From the NCBI GenBank assembly GCA_028726605.1, contig JAQYPV010000015.1:28513-92512 (forward strand): a DNA stretch of 64,000 nt, written 5' to 3'. The stretch comes from Peptoniphilaceae bacterium (GTDB taxonomy: Bacteria > Bacillota > Clostridia > Tissierellales > Peptoniphilaceae). Each line of letters begins with the position of its first letter. Within the stretch, counting starts at the first letter, position 1. The position numbers were made by a program, and so were the translations under genes. Below the pieces are notes generated by a model. That model was not told the DNA's origin, made no database searches, and worked only from the letters and a program-made list of their open reading frames with translations. Of this stretch, positions 23,705-33,786 are shown in pieces.

Positions 23705-24618
23705 GACTCCACCGACTCCAGACGGAGCTCCACCGTCCACGTCTGTTCCTTTCCCGGCCCCACTTGGCCGACTTTTTGATTGGCGATGGCGCGCGCCAGG
23801 CTATCGTAATAGCCGTTTGTGGGCTCCAGCGCGATGGTCTTGGGCCCGGCGCTGCCGCCGGTGTTCACCCACCCGCCGAGATAAGGGATAACCTTGGGAT
23901 CCCAATACAAGGACAGCCTCACCCCCTCTGTGGGATACGTGATGGACGCCGCGCCCTGCGACAGCGGCTCCGTCAAATAGAACTTGTACGCCCCATCCAC
24001 AGGGACGTCATCCATGCGATGCAGGTCGAAGTCAAATGCCTCGTCCCCGTGGGCGTTCATGAGCGTGGCCGGCTCTGGCCAGGAGAGGACGGCATCCGGT
24101 TCATAGCGACACAGATCATGCAAGGCCCACAAGAAAGGCCGCGCCTGCACCGACTCGTTCAACACGCGGTACTTGAGGAAGATCGAGTGGCCTTCAATGT
24201 GGATGTGGCGTTCGAAGTAGAGCGGAATGGCGGAGAGGCGGAAGTACGCCTTCACCGAGCGCATGGTCCGATCTTCCTCGAACACGTTCCATGCGCGGCT
24301 CCACGCGTCGCCGTGGTCCGCAAAGTGGCCGAGGTCGCTCACATTGCAGGCGTCGATGGTGGGAATGCAGTCGTCGATGCCGGACAGATCGTAGTGGCTG
24401 AACGGCGCGCCAGGATAGGCCCTCTGGTAGAGCATGCGCTCGTCCGACACGGTCTCAATGCCCAGTGGTCGCGCCAGCGCCTCAAACTCTTTCGGCTTGT
24501 AGACGATGGATGCAATTTTGAATCCGATCTCCGGATAGATCGTGACGATGAGTTCTTCGGTCTCCAGCGTGACGACGTGAAGCGCGCTCGACGAGGCGCG
24601 GTGTTCCATCTTGCGCAT
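23683..24618 (-). CDS. Aldose 1-epimerase-like (galactose mutarotase fold) protein
   Basis: 311 residues, predicted all-beta mutarotase-like fold: LETEELIVTIYPEIGFKIASIVYKP opening, CIPTIDACN, WALHDLCRYEP, YKFYLTEPLSQG and GGWVNTGG near the C terminus. Sugar substrate unknown; several such proteins are of unassigned function. Start at ATG 24618 with SD GGAGGGG 4 nt upstream; the ORF-track start would run into the ribosomal operon terminator. First gene of a minus-strand group with the CDF and YkuD genes, placed between rplQ and the ecf genes, which are usually adjacent. Confidence 0.72.
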   Translation of the reverse strand: MRKMEHRASSSALHVVTLETEELIVTIYPEIGFKIASIVYKPKEFEALARPLGIETVSDERMLYQRAYPGAPFSHYDLSGIDDCIPTIDACNVSDLGHFADHGDAWSRAWNVFEEDRTMRSVKAYFRLSAIPLYFERHIHIEGHSIFLKYRVLNESVQARPFLWALHDLCRYEPDAVLSWPEPATLMNAHGDEAFDFDLHRMDDVPVDGAYKFYLTEPLSQGAASITYPTEGVRLSLYWDPKVIPYLGGWVNTGGSAGPKTIALEPTNGYYDSLARAIANQKVGQVGPGKEQTWTVELRLESVESWTNELK

Positions 24619-24683
24619 AATCCCCTCCTCTACTTTCAAAGTGCCTTCATCATAAGAAAAGGCGCTCAAGCGTGTCAAGTGAC

Positions 24684-24718
24684 AAAAAAAGAGCATGTCC
24701 CCAAGGCTCATGCTCTTC
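24684..24718 (-). terminator. Terminator of the ribosomal protein superoperon
   Basis: Minus strand GAAGAGCATGAGCCTTGGGG then ACATGCTCTTTTTTT: GAGCATG stem and a 7-T run shortly after the rplQ stop. Confidence 0.9.
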
Positions 24719-24732
24719 GCATTTGAATGAAA

Positions 24733-25254
24733 TTATTCAGCGTCCGCCGGCTTTTCTTCCGTCTCGGCTACCGCTTCAGCCTCCGGGGCTTCCGCCGTCT
24801 CCGATTCGGTTTCCGCTACCGGCGCTTCCTCCGTCGCTTCGACCTCCGGCTCTGCTTGCGCTTCAACCGGCGTCTCTTCCGGCTTGTGGGCCTTCTTTAC
24901 GACGAGTCCTTCGTCGACCAACTCCAGGATGGCCATCTCCGCACCATCGCCGCGACGAGGTCCCAGCTTCAGGACGCGCGTATAACCGCCTTCGCGATCC
25001 GCAAACTTCGGAGCGATCTCCTCGACCAGTTTGCGCGCGACCGCGTTACTGTAGAGGCGCGAGGACACCTGGCGATTGCCGGCCAGCGTACCCTTCTTCG
25101 CGAGAGTAATCATCTTCTCCGCCAGACGCTGCGCATCTTTGGCGCGCGTGACGGTCGTTGTAATTCTGCCGTTGATGAACAACGAAGAGACGAGATTCTT
25201 GAGCATCGCCTGGCGATGATCCGTTCTGCGTCCCAATTTTCTTAAAGTCGCCAA
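24733..25254 (-). CDS. rplQ: 50S ribosomal protein L17 with acidic C-terminal extension
   Basis: Residues 1 to about 120 are ordinary L17 ([20 protein letters not shown]). A further 50 residues of Glu/Ala/Pro/Thr low-complexity sequence (for example [20 protein letters not shown]) follow, giving 173 instead of the usual 112-130. The tail is probably a disordered surface extension. Last gene of the operon. Confidence 0.97.
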   Translation of the reverse strand: MATLRKLGRRTDHRQAMLKNLVSSLFINGRITTTVTRAKDAQRLAEKMITLAKKGTLAGNRQVSSRLYSNAVARKLVEEIAPKFADREGGYTRVLKLGPRRGDGAEMAILELVDEGLVVKKAHKPEETPVEAQAEPEVEATEEAPVAETESETAEAPEAEAVAETEEKPADAE

Positions 25255-25263
25255 CGTTTCCTC

Positions 25264-26226
25264 CTATTCCGCTTCCTTCGAATAGTTAAGCTCCAGCCCG
25301 TACGACTGCACTTTTTCCTCAACTTCCGCAAAGGACTTCTTTCCGAAATTGCGAATCTTGGCCAAGTCCTCCGCCTTAATCGTCACGATGTCGCCGAGCG
25401 TGTGGATATCCGAACGCTTCAAACAGTTGTAGCTGCGCAGCGTGAGATCCAGATCCTCGATGGGCTTCTGCAGGAGCGAGTTCTCCGGCTCCGGCTGTTC
25501 CGCCACATCCGTCTCTTCCTCCACCACATAATCCGGCAACTCGAAGAAGAGTTGCAGATGCTCGGTTAAAATGGCTGCCCCCTCAGAAATGGCCTCCTGC
25601 GGACTGATGGTCCCATTCGTCCACACTTCCAGGATCAGCTTGTCGTAATCCGTGATCTGCTGCACACGGGTGTTTTCGACTTCGAAGTTGACTTTCTTTA
25701 CAGGCGTAAAAGAGGAATCAATGGCGATCGTACCGATGGGATCACCGGGATCCTTATTCTGGTCCGCCAGGGCATAACCGGCGCCATCCACGACCGTCAA
25801 CTCCATGTGAATCGCCCCCTCGGCGTTGAGCGTGCAGAGGTAGTGACTCTGGTTGACGATCTCCACTTCGGTGCTCTCCTGAATGTCGCGCGCCGTGACG
25901 ATCTTCGGCCCCTCGACATCTAGGCGCAGTGTGACATCCTCGCCCTGACCCTGTAAACGACGCACCGCAAGGCCCTTGATGTTCAGCACCAGCTCCGGCA
26001 CATCCTCCAGCACGCCGGGGATGGTCGAGAACTCGTGCGGAACGCCCTCGTCGAATTTAATCGTGGCCACAGCAGCACCCGGAAGCGAGGAAAGGAGAAC
26101 GCGACGCAGGGAGTTGCCGATCGTCGTTCCAAACCCACGCTCCAATGGAGACATACTGAAACGTCCATAGTTCTTTTTGTCGTCTAACTCGAGGATTTCG
26201 ACTTTAGTATTGAGTTTATTTACCAT
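25264..26226 (-). CDS. rpoA: DNA-directed RNA polymerase subunit alpha
   Basis: 320 residues. N-terminal dimerisation domain with GRFSMSPLERGFGTTIGNSLRRVLLSSLPG, an acidic linker, and a C-terminal DNA/UP-element binding domain (IEDLDLTLRSYNCLKRSDIHTLGDI). Core RNA polymerase assembly. Canonical position between rpsD and rplQ. Confidence 0.98.
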   Translation of the reverse strand: MVNKLNTKVEILELDDKKNYGRFSMSPLERGFGTTIGNSLRRVLLSSLPGAAVATIKFDEGVPHEFSTIPGVLEDVPELVLNIKGLAVRRLQGQGEDVTLRLDVEGPKIVTARDIQESTEVEIVNQSHYLCTLNAEGAIHMELTVVDGAGYALADQNKDPGDPIGTIAIDSSFTPVKKVNFEVENTRVQQITDYDKLILEVWTNGTISPQEAISEGAAILTEHLQLFFELPDYVVEEETDVAEQPEPENSLLQKPIEDLDLTLRSYNCLKRSDIHTLGDIVTIKAEDLAKIRNFGKKSFAEVEEKVQSYGLELNYSKEAE

Positions 26227-26283
26227 GGATCAGCCTCCCCTTCATTTCTGTCGAATACTTCAAATAACTGACTCCGGGGACGA

Positions 26284-26871
26284 TTACTTCGAGTACAACT
26301 CGACGATCTGCGTTTCCTCAATCGGGTAGTCGATGTTGTCGCGCATCGGCTCCGAGAGGATACGACCCTCCAGTTTTTCCGGATCGACAGAAACCCAAGG
26401 CATCTGATTCCACACATTCTGCTCAGTGTTCTTGAAGAACGCGTTCTTGCGGGACTTTTCTCGCACGCTCACGACATCGCCCACTTCGAGTTCCATGGAG
26501 GGGATGGTCGCCTTGTGACCGTTCAGGTCAAAATGGCCGTGCACGATGAGCTGGCGCGCTTGCTGACGCGTGGACGCAAAGCCCATGCGATAGACGACGT
26601 TGTCCAACCGCATCTCCAACAGCTTCAGCAGATTCCAACCAGCCTGACCGCCCATGCGCGTGGCGCGGACGAACAGATTGCGGAACACCTTTTCGGAGAC
26701 GCCGTAGATGAACTTGGCCTTCTGCTTTTCACGCAGCTGCATGCCGTAGTCCGAGAGTTTGCGCGTGTTACGCTTCGGATTGCGACGCGATTTCTTATTG
26801 ATGCCGACGACTTGGGGCTCAATGTCCAATGCGCGGCAACGCTTTAACACCGCTCCGTTAGTTCTTGCCAT
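26284..26871 (-). CDS. rpsD: 30S ribosomal protein S4
   Basis: 195 residues, primary 16S rRNA binder. S4 RNA-binding segment MRLDNVVYRMGFASTRQQARQ is present. The N terminus lacks the four-cysteine zinc motif, so this is the zinc-independent form. Located inside the alpha operon between rpsK and rpoA, unlike Bacillus subtilis where rpsD is elsewhere. Confidence 0.97.
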   Translation of the reverse strand: MARTNGAVLKRCRALDIEPQVVGINKKSRRNPKRNTRKLSDYGMQLREKQKAKFIYGVSEKVFRNLFVRATRMGGQAGWNLLKLLEMRLDNVVYRMGFASTRQQARQLIVHGHFDLNGHKATIPSMELEVGDVVSVREKSRKNAFFKNTEQNVWNQMPWVSVDPEKLEGRILSEPMRDNIDYPIEETQIVELYSK

Positions 26872-26883
26872 GGTATACCTCCG

Positions 26884-27285
26884 TTACACTCTTCTTCTCT
26901 TCGGCGGTCTGCAGCCGTTGTGCGGGATCGGCGTGACGTCTTTGATCATCGTCACTGAGAGACCTGCCGTCTCCAGAGCGCGGATGGCCGATTCACGACC
27001 GGCGCCCGGTCCCTTCACATACACTTCTACAGTTTTCAGACCCTGGTCCATGGCCTTTTTCGCCGCTTCCTCAGCGCACTGCTGCGCCGCGTACGGCGTG
27101 GACTTACGCGAACCGCGGAAGCCCAACTGACCCGAAGAAGCCCAGGAAATGACGTTGCCGTTCAGATCCGAGAGCGTCACGATGGTGTTGTTGAACGTCG
27201 AGATGATGTGTGCCTGACCGTTCGTGATATTCTTTTTGACGCGCCGCTTACCGCCACGACGAGTCACACTTTGTTTACCAGCCAT
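26884..27285 (-). CDS. rpsK: 30S ribosomal protein S11
   Basis: 133 residues. [22 protein letters not shown] and the C-terminal [18 protein letters not shown] are diagnostic. Platform protein of the 30S subunit contacting mRNA in the exit region. Confidence 0.98.
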   Translation of the reverse strand: MAGKQSVTRRGGKRRVKKNITNGQAHIISTFNNTIVTLSDLNGNVISWASSGQLGFRGSRKSTPYAAQQCAEEAAKKAMDQGLKTVEVYVKGPGAGRESAIRALETAGLSVTMIKDVTPIPHNGCRPPKRRRV

Positions 27286-27295
27286 TCAATCCCCC

Positions 27296-27640
27296 TTACT
27301 TCTTCTTGCCTTTGCGCGTGCGTGCATTGTTCTTCGTGTTCTGCCCGCGCACCGGAAGATTGCGGCGATGACGGTTGCCGCGGTAACTGTTGATCTCGCG
27401 TAGACGCTTGATGTTCATCGATACTTCACGGCGCAGATCGCCCTCGATGCGATAGCCGGCAATCTGCTCGCGAATGCGCTGAATTTCTGCTTCCGAAAGA
27501 TCACGAACACGCGTGTCGGGATTCACCTCAGCGTTCTTCAAAATTTCGTTGGAGCGCGCGCGGCCGATACCGTAGATGTAGGTAAGCCCAATTTCGACGC
27601 GCTTGTCTTTCGGTAAATCGATCCCTGAAATACGAGCCAA
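27296..27640 (-). CDS. rpsM: 30S ribosomal protein S13
   Basis: 114 residues, slightly short of the usual 118-125. [26 protein letters not shown] and the C-terminal [20 protein letters not shown] mark S13, a head protein bridging to the 50S subunit. The usual GQRTKTN motif reads GQNTKNN. Confidence 0.97.
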   Translation of the reverse strand: MARISGIDLPKDKRVEIGLTYIYGIGRARSNEILKNAEVNPDTRVRDLSEAEIQRIREQIAGYRIEGDLRREVSMNIKRLREINSYRGNRHRRNLPVRGQNTKNNARTRKGKKK

Positions 27641-27650
27641 AGTCGCCTCC

Positions 27651-27764
27651 TTAGCCTTGACGCTGTTTATGCTTCGGGTTCTCGCAGATCACCATCACGC
27701 GACCCTTGCGCTTGATGATCTTGCATTTATCGCACATCTTTTTGACTGATGGCCTGACTTTCAT
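27651..27764 (-). CDS. rpmJ: 50S ribosomal protein L36
   Basis: 37 codons, too short for the ORF track. Translation [20 protein letters not shown] continues with [17 protein letters not shown]; the Cys-x2-Cys...Cys-x4-His zinc ribbon is complete. SD AGGAGG precedes the ATG. Between infA and rpsM as in most bacteria. Confidence 0.97.
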   Translation of the reverse strand: MKVRPSVKKMCDKCKIIKRKGRVMVICENPKHKQRQG

Positions 27765-27773
27765 TCTGTCCTC

Positions 27774-27992
27774 CTATTTCTTTCTCCATGTGATACGTCC
27801 CTTGGTCAAATCATACGGAGATAATTCGATAGTGACGTGATCGCCTTCGAGAATACGAATATAGTTCATGCGAAGTTTACCTGAGATATGTGCCATGACA
27901 TCATGACCGTTTTCGAGCTCGACGATGAAGATGGCATTCGGCAGGCGCTCTTTGACAACGCCCTCAACTTCAATTACATCTTTTGATGACAT
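27774..27992 (-). CDS. infA: Translation initiation factor IF-1
   Basis: 72-residue OB-fold protein that occupies the A site during initiation. [20 protein letters not shown] with [21 protein letters not shown] is canonical. The start at 27992 lies inside the 3' end of the KOW gene (23-bp overlap), with GGAGAGAG as SD. Confidence 0.97.
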   Translation of the reverse strand: MSSKDVIEVEGVVKERLPNAIFIVELENGHDVMAHISGKLRMNYIRILEGDHVTIELSPYDLTKGRITWRKK

Positions 27993-28299
27993 TCTCTCTC
28001 CTCCTGCGATTGCCCGTGTAAGGGGCCAACAACTCACGGACCTTGGCATCGTTCCACGACGTGTCCTGTTTCATCGTCTCAATCCCGGATATCTTGTCCC
28101 GGTACGGTTGCAAATGCATCACGCGTTTTTTCTTGGGCCGCGCCAACGGGCGCTGAGCGCCGTTCGTGACCCAGACATGCTTCGCATCGGCGATTTCTAA
28201 CACGAGAAAGACCGTTCCTTTGTCGTGCCCGGCTTTGGATCGCACGATCTGTCCCGGCACGAGCGGATTGGGTTGGTCCATATGGGCTTCCTGCGTCAT
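27970..28299 (-). CDS. KOW-domain RNA-binding protein (L14e/L6e-like)
   Basis: 109 residues. The N-terminal KOW-like fold is [21 protein letters not shown], followed by a basic stretch ([20 protein letters not shown]). Such proteins sit between map and infA in many Clostridia and probably bind rRNA; the exact role is unproven. Here the methionine aminopeptidase gene map, normally present between adk and this gene, is absent. Its ATG overlaps the adk stop (ATGA), and its 3' end overlaps infA by 23 bp. Confidence 0.85.
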   Translation of the reverse strand: MTQEAHMDQPNPLVPGQIVRSKAGHDKGTVFLVLEIADAKHVWVTNGAQRPLARPKKKRVMHLQPYRDKISGIETMKQDTSWNDAKVRELLAPYTGNRRRRENVIKRCN

Positions 28300-28934
28300 G
28301 CGTCAATCGCCTGACGGACGGCGGCAAAGACGTCATCCACAGGATGGTCGCCGTCGATATGCACGAGGTTGCCCTGTGCTTCATAGTACGCGATGAGCGG
28401 CTCGGTTTGTGCGCGGTAGACATCGAGGCGTTGCGCGACGGTCTCTTTCTTGTCGTCGGCGCGCTGGACGAGTTCGTGACCGCAGACATCGCAGATGCCT
28501 TCTTGAGTGGGCGGATTGTCCACGACGTGGTAGACCGCCCCGCACTCGGGGCAGCTGCGGCGACCGGACAGACGCTTCACGAGCGTCGGCGCGTCCACCT
28601 CGATGCAAATGACGTGGTCAAGCGCCTGTCCGCGCTCCTGCAGTCCTTCCGTCAAGGCGTCGGCCTGTTCGATCGTGCGCGGGAATCCGTCCAGAAGGTA
28701 GTTGTCCTGCTCCTGGTCGAGACGATCCCAGACCATGGCAATGGTCAGTTCATCTGGCACCAGATTGCCGCCGTCCAAATAGGCCTGCACCTTTTCGCCC
28801 AGCGGCGTCTTGTTCTTGATATTCTCGCGGAAGATGTCCCCCGTGGAAATATGCTTCAGTCCGAACTCCTGTTCGATCTTCTTCGCCTGTGTCCCTTTGC
28901 CGGCTCCCGGAGGGCCGAGTAATACGAGCTTCAT
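28296..28934 (-). CDS. adk: Adenylate kinase (zinc-LID form)
   Basis: 212 residues; interconverts AMP and ATP with ADP. P-loop GPPGAGKGTQ, DGFPRTIEQA, and a long LID with four cysteines (CPECG...CDVCG) expected to hold structural zinc, as in Gram-positive enzymes. Located after secY as usual and coupled to the following KOW gene. Confidence 0.97.
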   Translation of the reverse strand: MKLVLLGPPGAGKGTQAKKIEQEFGLKHISTGDIFRENIKNKTPLGEKVQAYLDGGNLVPDELTIAMVWDRLDQEQDNYLLDGFPRTIEQADALTEGLQERGQALDHVICIEVDAPTLVKRLSGRRSCPECGAVYHVVDNPPTQEGICDVCGHELVQRADDKKETVAQRLDVYRAQTEPLIAYYEAQGNLVHIDGDHPVDDVFAAVRQAIDA

Positions 28935-28945
28935 CGAATCCCCTT

Positions 28946-30223
28946 CTACTTCTTTAAGAAGCCTTTATAATGGCGCATCTGCAGTTGTGCTTCCAATGCG
29001 CGGACCATTTCGAGAACCACACCGACCACGATGATGATCGACGTGCCGCCGAAACCGAGCTGTACTTTGAAGATTTGTGCAATCAGTCCCGGGATGATGG
29101 AGAGAATGGCCAGAACGATCGCACCGACGAGCGTAATGTTGTTCACGATGCGCTGCAGGTATTCCGACGTCGGCTTGCCCGGACGGATGCCCGGTATGAA
29201 GCCACCGGATTGCTGCATGTTGCGAGAATACTCATAGGCGTTGAACTGGATCGAGTTGTAGAAATAGGCGAAGAAGACGATGAGTAACGCCTGCACCGCG
29301 TGTTGAATGATGAAACCGATCCACCCCTGCGGCGTCATGTACTGCGCCACAAAGTCACGCGCCCCACCGCCGATGAAGAGGGCGATGGTCTGCGGCAGCG
29401 CCAACAGTGCCGAAGCGAAGATGACCGGCAAAACGCCCGCCATGTTCACCTTGATGGGGATGTGCGTGGCCTGGCCGCCGTACATCTTGCGTCCCACCAC
29501 GCGCTTGGCGTACTGAACGGGAATCTTGCGCTCACCCTCATTGAGCAACACGACGACGACCGTAATGGCAATCGTCACGGCGATGATGAGCAGAAGCACC
29601 AGCGGATTCATCTGACCGTTGATCACAGCCTGAATCATGAGCGTCAAACGCTGCGGCATGCCCGCCACGATGCCCACGAAGATGATGAACGACACGCCGT
29701 TGCCGACCCCGTGTTCGGTGATCAGATCGCCGATCCAGACGACAAACGAAGCGCCTGCCACCATGACGAGAATCGCAATGGCCTTCTCAAGCGTACCGCC
29801 ACTCGCAAATGCATCGGCAAAAATCCCCTGAACCAACGCGAACGCCTGCAATACCGCCAACGCAATTCCCAAGTACTTGGTGTATTGTTGGATCTTTTTG
29901 CGTCCTTCTTCCCCCTCTTTCGAGAGTTCTTCCAGTTGCGGAATCGCAAAGGTCAAAAGCTGAATCACGATGGATGACGTGATGTACGGCCCCACGCCCA
30001 GTGCAAAGACGCTGAGGTTGGAAAGGCCGCCGCCGCTGACCATGTTCATGATTCCCAAGAGGCTGCCCTGCAGCGAATTGTAGAGCTGATGGATCAGCTC
30101 CAGATTCGCAAACGGGATAGGCAGCGCGTTCCCCAGACGGAGGACGACGAGCATGAGCACAGTGAAGATGATCTTCTTACGCGTCTGCTCAACCTCCCAC
30201 GCATTTTTGAGTGTGCGAAGCAT
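28946..30223 (-). CDS. secY: Protein translocase subunit SecY
   Basis: 425 residues, ten membrane spans, the channel of the Sec translocon. FALGVGPYITSSIVIQLL, the plug region, and the cytosolic loops NEGERKIPVQYAKR and GFIPGIRPGKPTSEYL are classical. Start codon overlaps the rplO stop by one base (TGATG). Confidence 0.98.
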   Translation of the reverse strand: MLRTLKNAWEVEQTRKKIIFTVLMLVVLRLGNALPIPFANLELIHQLYNSLQGSLLGIMNMVSGGGLSNLSVFALGVGPYITSSIVIQLLTFAIPQLEELSKEGEEGRKKIQQYTKYLGIALAVLQAFALVQGIFADAFASGGTLEKAIAILVMVAGASFVVWIGDLITEHGVGNGVSFIIFVGIVAGMPQRLTLMIQAVINGQMNPLVLLLIIAVTIAITVVVVLLNEGERKIPVQYAKRVVGRKMYGGQATHIPIKVNMAGVLPVIFASALLALPQTIALFIGGGARDFVAQYMTPQGWIGFIIQHAVQALLIVFFAYFYNSIQFNAYEYSRNMQQSGGFIPGIRPGKPTSEYLQRIVNNITLVGAIVLAILSIIPGLIAQIFKVQLGFGGTSIIIVVGVVLEMVRALEAQLQMRHYKGFLKK

Positions 30224-30672
30224 CAGACCACCTCAGCCTTTCCTCCGGCGGCCTGGATTTTTTCTTCCGCGGACTTAGTGAACTTCGTCGCCTGAACGGT
30301 CAGATTCTTCTCCAGTTCACCGTTGCCGAGGATCTTCAAGCCGTCACCCAGCTCACTCGCATGGATGAGGCCCGCCTCGACCAAGGCTTCCGCCGTCACG
30401 GTGGCGCCTTCGTCAAAGCGATTCAAGTCTTGAATGTTCACCGTGGCAAAGTGCTTGGCAAACGGGTTCTTGAATCCGCGCTTCGGCAAGGTGCGGAACA
30501 GCGGCATCTGACCACCCTCGAAACCGGGGCGCACACCGCCGCCGCTACGCGAGTTCTGTCCGTCGCGACCACGACCGGCGAATTTACCCCAGCCGGAGGA
30601 ATGACCACGACCGACGCGCTTGCGGTCTTTCGTCTCACCGCCACGAGCGGGTTGTAAGTCATGCAGTTTCAT
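30223..30672 (-). CDS. rplO: 50S ribosomal protein L15
   Basis: 149 residues from ATG 30672 ([11 protein letters not shown]); the ORF-track start extends into rpm[23 protein letters not shown] and [18 protein letters not shown] are diagnostic. Overlaps rpmD by 14 bp. Confidence 0.97.
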   Translation of the reverse strand: MKLHDLQPARGGETKDRKRVGRGHSSGWGKFAGRGRDGQNSRSGGGVRPGFEGGQMPLFRTLPKRGFKNPFAKHFATVNIQDLNRFDEGATVTAEALVEAGLIHASELGDGLKILGNGELEKNLTVQATKFTKSAEEKIQAAGGKAEVV

Positions 30673-30862
30673 GATTGCCCTCCTCCATCTCTTCGACGTC
30701 CAACATGAAGGAAATTTTGGCAATCGCGCCGCGAATCGACGCATTGTCTTCCTGAATCACCGAGTGACCCACTTTGTTGAGGCCCAGGGCCTTCGCCGTC
30801 AAGATCTGTCTCGGCTGACGTCCGATGAAGCTTTTCTTCAGTGTAATTTTCAATTTACCCAC
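30659..30862 (-). CDS. rpmD: 50S ribosomal protein L30 (GTG start)
   Basis: 67 residues beginning at GTG 30862 ([15 protein letters not shown]), seven nt after AGGAGG; the ORF-track entry begins 29 codons too early. [21 protein letters not shown] is the L30 core. A short acidic tail [11 protein letters not shown] runs into rplO. Confidence 0.95.
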   Translation of the reverse strand: MGKLKITLKKSFIGRQPRQILTAKALGLNKVGHSVIQEDNASIRGAIAKISFMLDVEEMEEGNHETA

Positions 30863-30872
30863 GAGCGGCCTC

Positions 30873-31370
30873 CTAACCCAAAAGCTCTTCAACGCTTTTG
30901 CCGCGCAGACGACCGACCTCTTCCGCCGTGCGCATGCGCAGAAGGCCATCCATGGTGGCGTTCACGATGCTGCGCGCATTGGACGAGCCCAGGGACTTCG
31001 CACGGATGTCCGTGATGCCGGCCATTTCGCAGACCGCACGCACCGGACCGCCGGCGATGATCCCGGTACCTTCGGCGGCCGGCATCAGCAAGACCTTGCC
31101 TGCGCCGTGATGGCCGGTGATGGTGTGCGGGATGGTCGTGCCCACGAGCGGCACGCGGACCATGGAGTGCTTCGCCTCGTCCGCGCCCTTGCGGATCGCT
31201 TCCGGAACTTCCAGAGACTTGCCCGTCCCGATGCCGACGCGGCCATTCTTGTCGCCGACGACGACGATGGCAGCGAAGCGAGCGGTACGACCGCCCTTAG
31301 CCGTTTTGGAGACGCGGTTGATCGAGACGACTTTTTCTTCAAGCTCCTGCTTGTTGTCTTCTTTGTACAT
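30873..31370 (-). CDS. rpsE: 30S ribosomal protein S5
   Basis: 165 residues. [26 protein letters not shown] (dsRNA-binding fold) and [16 protein letters not shown] are typical. A translation-fidelity protein at the mRNA entry site. Confidence 0.98.
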   Translation of the reverse strand: MYKEDNKQELEEKVVSINRVSKTAKGGRTARFAAIVVVGDKNGRVGIGTGKSLEVPEAIRKGADEAKHSMVRVPLVGTTIPHTITGHHGAGKVLLMPAAEGTGIIAGGPVRAVCEMAGITDIRAKSLGSSNARSIVNATMDGLLRMRTAEEVGRLRGKSVEELLG

Positions 31371-31385
31371 GCTTCCTCCCCTCCA

Positions 31386-31742
31386 TTACAGCTTCAGGCC
31401 GGCCTCGCGAGCGCCTTCAGCGATCGCTTTGACCTTGCCGTGATAGATGTAACCGGAGCGATCGAACACGACATTCTCAATGCCCTGCTCCAGTGCCTTC
31501 TTCGCAATGACCTGACCCACGGCCTTCGCCGATTCGACCGTCGAGCCCTTCGTCTCTACGGCGTCGTCCAACGTGGACGCCGAGACGAGCGTGCGACCTT
31601 CGACGTCGTCGATGATCTGGGCGTACATGTTCGTATTGCTCTTGTAAACGTTCAGACGCGGACGTTGTGCAGTGCCCGAGATTTTCTTTCTCACGCGAGC
31701 ATGGCGCGCCTTACGATTTGCATTCTTGGTTGATTGTGCCAT
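31386..31742 (-). CDS. rplR: 50S ribosomal protein L18
   Basis: 118 residues, 5S rRNA binder. [20 protein letters not shown] and [25 protein letters not shown] are the expected motifs. Confidence 0.98.
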   Translation of the reverse strand: MAQSTKNANRKARHARVRKKISGTAQRPRLNVYKSNTNMYAQIIDDVEGRTLVSASTLDDAVETKGSTVESAKAVGQVIAKKALEQGIENVVFDRSGYIYHGKVKAIAEGAREAGLKL

Positions 31743-31754
31743 CCGGGCGCCTCC

Positions 31755-32294
31755 TTACTTACCGGTCTTACCTTCCTTGCGGCGCACATGCTCACCTTCA
31801 TAGATGATGCCCTTGCCCTTGTAAGGCTCCGGCAAGCGCCACTTGCGAATGTTGGCCGCGTAGTTTCCAACCTGCTGTTTATCTGCACCTTTGACGATGA
31901 TCGTACGGTCATCGGGAACTTCCGTGGTGATGCCTTCCGGATCCACCATGTTGACCGGATGCGAGTAACCGAGGTTCATGACCAAGGTGTTTCCCTGCTT
32001 GCTCGCACGGTAACCGGTTCCTTCGATATGCATCTTCTTCGAATAGCCGTTCGTCACGCCTTCAATCATGTTGGCGATGAGCGTCCGGAACAGGCCGTGC
32101 ATGGCACGCGTGTTCTTCTCTTCGTCCGGGCGCACCAGCGACAGCACCGAATCTTCACGGTCAAACGTGAAGCCAGCCGGCACGTTTTGGCTCAGCGTGC
32201 CGTTCGGTCCCTTCACGGTGACCACATTCTTTTCGTCGATCGAAATGTCCACCTTCTCGGGGATGTCAATCGGCTTTAATCCAATTCGAGACAT
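31755..32294 (-). CDS. rplF: 50S ribosomal protein L6
   Basis: 179 residues, two alpha/beta domains. MSRIGLKPIDIPEKVDI and the C-terminal RKWRLPEPYKGKGIIYEGEHVRRKEGKTGK segment identify L6. Confidence 0.98.
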   Translation of the reverse strand: MSRIGLKPIDIPEKVDISIDEKNVVTVKGPNGTLSQNVPAGFTFDREDSVLSLVRPDEEKNTRAMHGLFRTLIANMIEGVTNGYSKKMHIEGTGYRASKQGNTLVMNLGYSHPVNMVDPEGITTEVPDDRTIIVKGADKQQVGNYAANIRKWRLPEPYKGKGIIYEGEHVRRKEGKTGK

Positions 32295-32304
32295 TTTCTC
32301 CCCC

Positions 32305-32697
32305 TTACCAGATATAGCAGATCACTTCGCCGCCGACGCCTTCTTGGCGTGCCTGCTTGTCCGTCATCACACCGTGCGACGTCGACAGGATGGCGGTGCC
32401 CAGTCCGTCCAAGACGCGAGGCACCTCGTTGGCGCGCACATAGACACGACGTCCCGGCTTGGAAATACGCTTCAAGCCCGAGATCACGCGCTCGTCGTCC
32501 ACGTACTTCAGGTCGATCGTAATCATGCCCTGCTTGTTGTCCTCGACCACGTTGAATCCCTTAATATAGCCCTCATCGAGCAAGATCTGAGCGAGGCTCT
32601 TCTTCATGTTCGACGCCGGTACTTCGACGGAGTCATGCTTTTTCATGTTGCCGTTGCGAATGCGCGTGAGCATATCCGCGATCGGATCAGTCATCAT
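32305..32697 (-). CDS. rpsH: 30S ribosomal protein S8
   Basis: 130 residues from the first of two adjacent ATG codons (32697, 32694) after GAGGAGG; the ORF-track start lies in rps[22 protein letters not shown] and the C-terminal [20 protein letters not shown] are diagnostic. Binds the central 16S domain and can repress the spc operon in other bacteria. Confidence 0.97.
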   Translation of the reverse strand: MMTDPIADMLTRIRNGNMKKHDSVEVPASNMKKSLAQILLDEGYIKGFNVVEDNKQGMITIDLKYVDDERVISGLKRISKPGRRVYVRANEVPRVLDGLGTAILSTSHGVMTDKQARQEGVGGEVICYIW

Positions 32698-32713
32698 CGT
32701 ATCCTCCTCTCGA

Positions 32714-32899
32714 TTACCAGCTCGCCTTTTTGACGCCGGGAATCTCGCCGCGATAGGCCAATTCACGGAAGCAGATGCGGCAAACGCCATACTTCTTCAA
32801 GACCGAATGCGGACGACCACAAATGCTGCAGCGGGTGTATGCGCGCGTCGAGAATTTCGGTTTTCTCTTCGCTTTAGCGATCATTGATTTCTTTGCCAT
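32714..32899 (-). CDS. rpsN: 30S ribosomal protein S14 type Z (zinc form)
   Basis: 61 residues, with Cys-x2-Cys (CSIC) and Cys-x2-Cys (CRIC) zinc ligands and [18 protein letters not shown] at the end. The short zinc-binding paralogue usual in Gram-positives. Confidence 0.98.
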   Translation of the reverse strand: MAKKSMIAKAKRKPKFSTRAYTRCSICGRPHSVLKKYGVCRICFRELAYRGEIPGVKKASW

Positions 32900-32909
32900 T
32901 TCTCCCCCT

Positions 32910-33452
32910 CTATTTCGCGAACGGCATCCCGAGATGCGTTAAGAACGATTTGGCTTCTTCATCCGTCTTGGCCGTGGTCACGATGATGATGTCCATCCCG
33001 TGAATGGCGTCGACGTCGTCGTAATTGATCTCCGGGAAAATCAGCTGTTCGCGTACGCCCATAGCGTAGTTGCCGCGACCGTCAAATGACGTCGTCGGCA
33101 CGCCGCGGAAGTCGCGCACGCGCGGCAGGGCGATGGCGATGAGCTTCTCGAGGAAGTCGTACATCTTCTCATGGCGCAGGGTCACTTTCGTGGCGATGGG
33201 CATGCCCTCGCGCAGCTTGAAGTTCGCCACTGAGCGCTTCGCCTTCACGATGACCGCCTTCTGGCCGGTGATCTGCTCCAGTTCCTTCGCCGCCGTCTCG
33301 ATCAGCTTCGGGTTCTCCTTCGCATCGCCGATGGTGCAGTTGATGACGATCTTCTCGAGTTTCGGCACCTGCATGATGTTCTCGTAAGAGAATTCCTTCA
33401 TCAGAGCGGGCACGACCTCATTTTTGTAATGCTCAATAAACTGTTGGCTCAT
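32910..33452 (-). CDS. rplE: 50S ribosomal protein L5
   Basis: 180 residues, binds 5S rRNA at the central protuberance. [43 protein letters not shown] and [20 protein letters not shown] are canonical. Confidence 0.98.
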   Translation of the reverse strand: MSQQFIEHYKNEVVPALMKEFSYENIMQVPKLEKIVINCTIGDAKENPKLIETAAKELEQITGQKAVIVKAKRSVANFKLREGMPIATKVTLRHEKMYDFLEKLIAIALPRVRDFRGVPTTSFDGRGNYAMGVREQLIFPEINYDDVDAIHGMDIIIVTTAKTDEEAKSFLTHLGMPFAK

Positions 33453-33463
33453 GCTCGTCCTCC

Positions 33464-33775
33464 CTACTGATCAAAACGGGTGTCGCCCTTCGACGAAACG
33501 CGAATCTTTTTCCCGTCCTTGAATTCGATGTGTGTGCGCACGCCGCGTCCCGCCTTCTCATCGTAGAGCAGGACGTTCGACGCATGAATGGGACCTTCGC
33601 TCTTGATGAGACCGCCCGGATCATTCATGCTACGCGGTTTGCGATGTTTGGTGAGGATGTTGACATCCTTGACGACCACGCGATTCTCCTTGGGAAGCAC
33701 CTGCAAGACCTCGCCGACCTTGCCCTTGTACTTTCCGGCGATCACCTGGACCTTATCCCCTTTTTTGATATGCAT
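33464..33775 (-). CDS. rplX: 50S ribosomal protein L24
   Basis: 103 residues. KOW domain [20 protein letters not shown] and [17 protein letters not shown]. Early assembly protein near the exit tunnel. Confidence 0.98.
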   Translation of the reverse strand: MHIKKGDKVQVIAGKYKGKVGEVLQVLPKENRVVVKDVNILTKHRKPRSMNDPGGLIKSEGPIHASNVLLYDEKAGRGVRTHIEFKDGKKIRVSSKGDTRFDQ

Positions 33776-33786
33776 TTGACCCCTCC

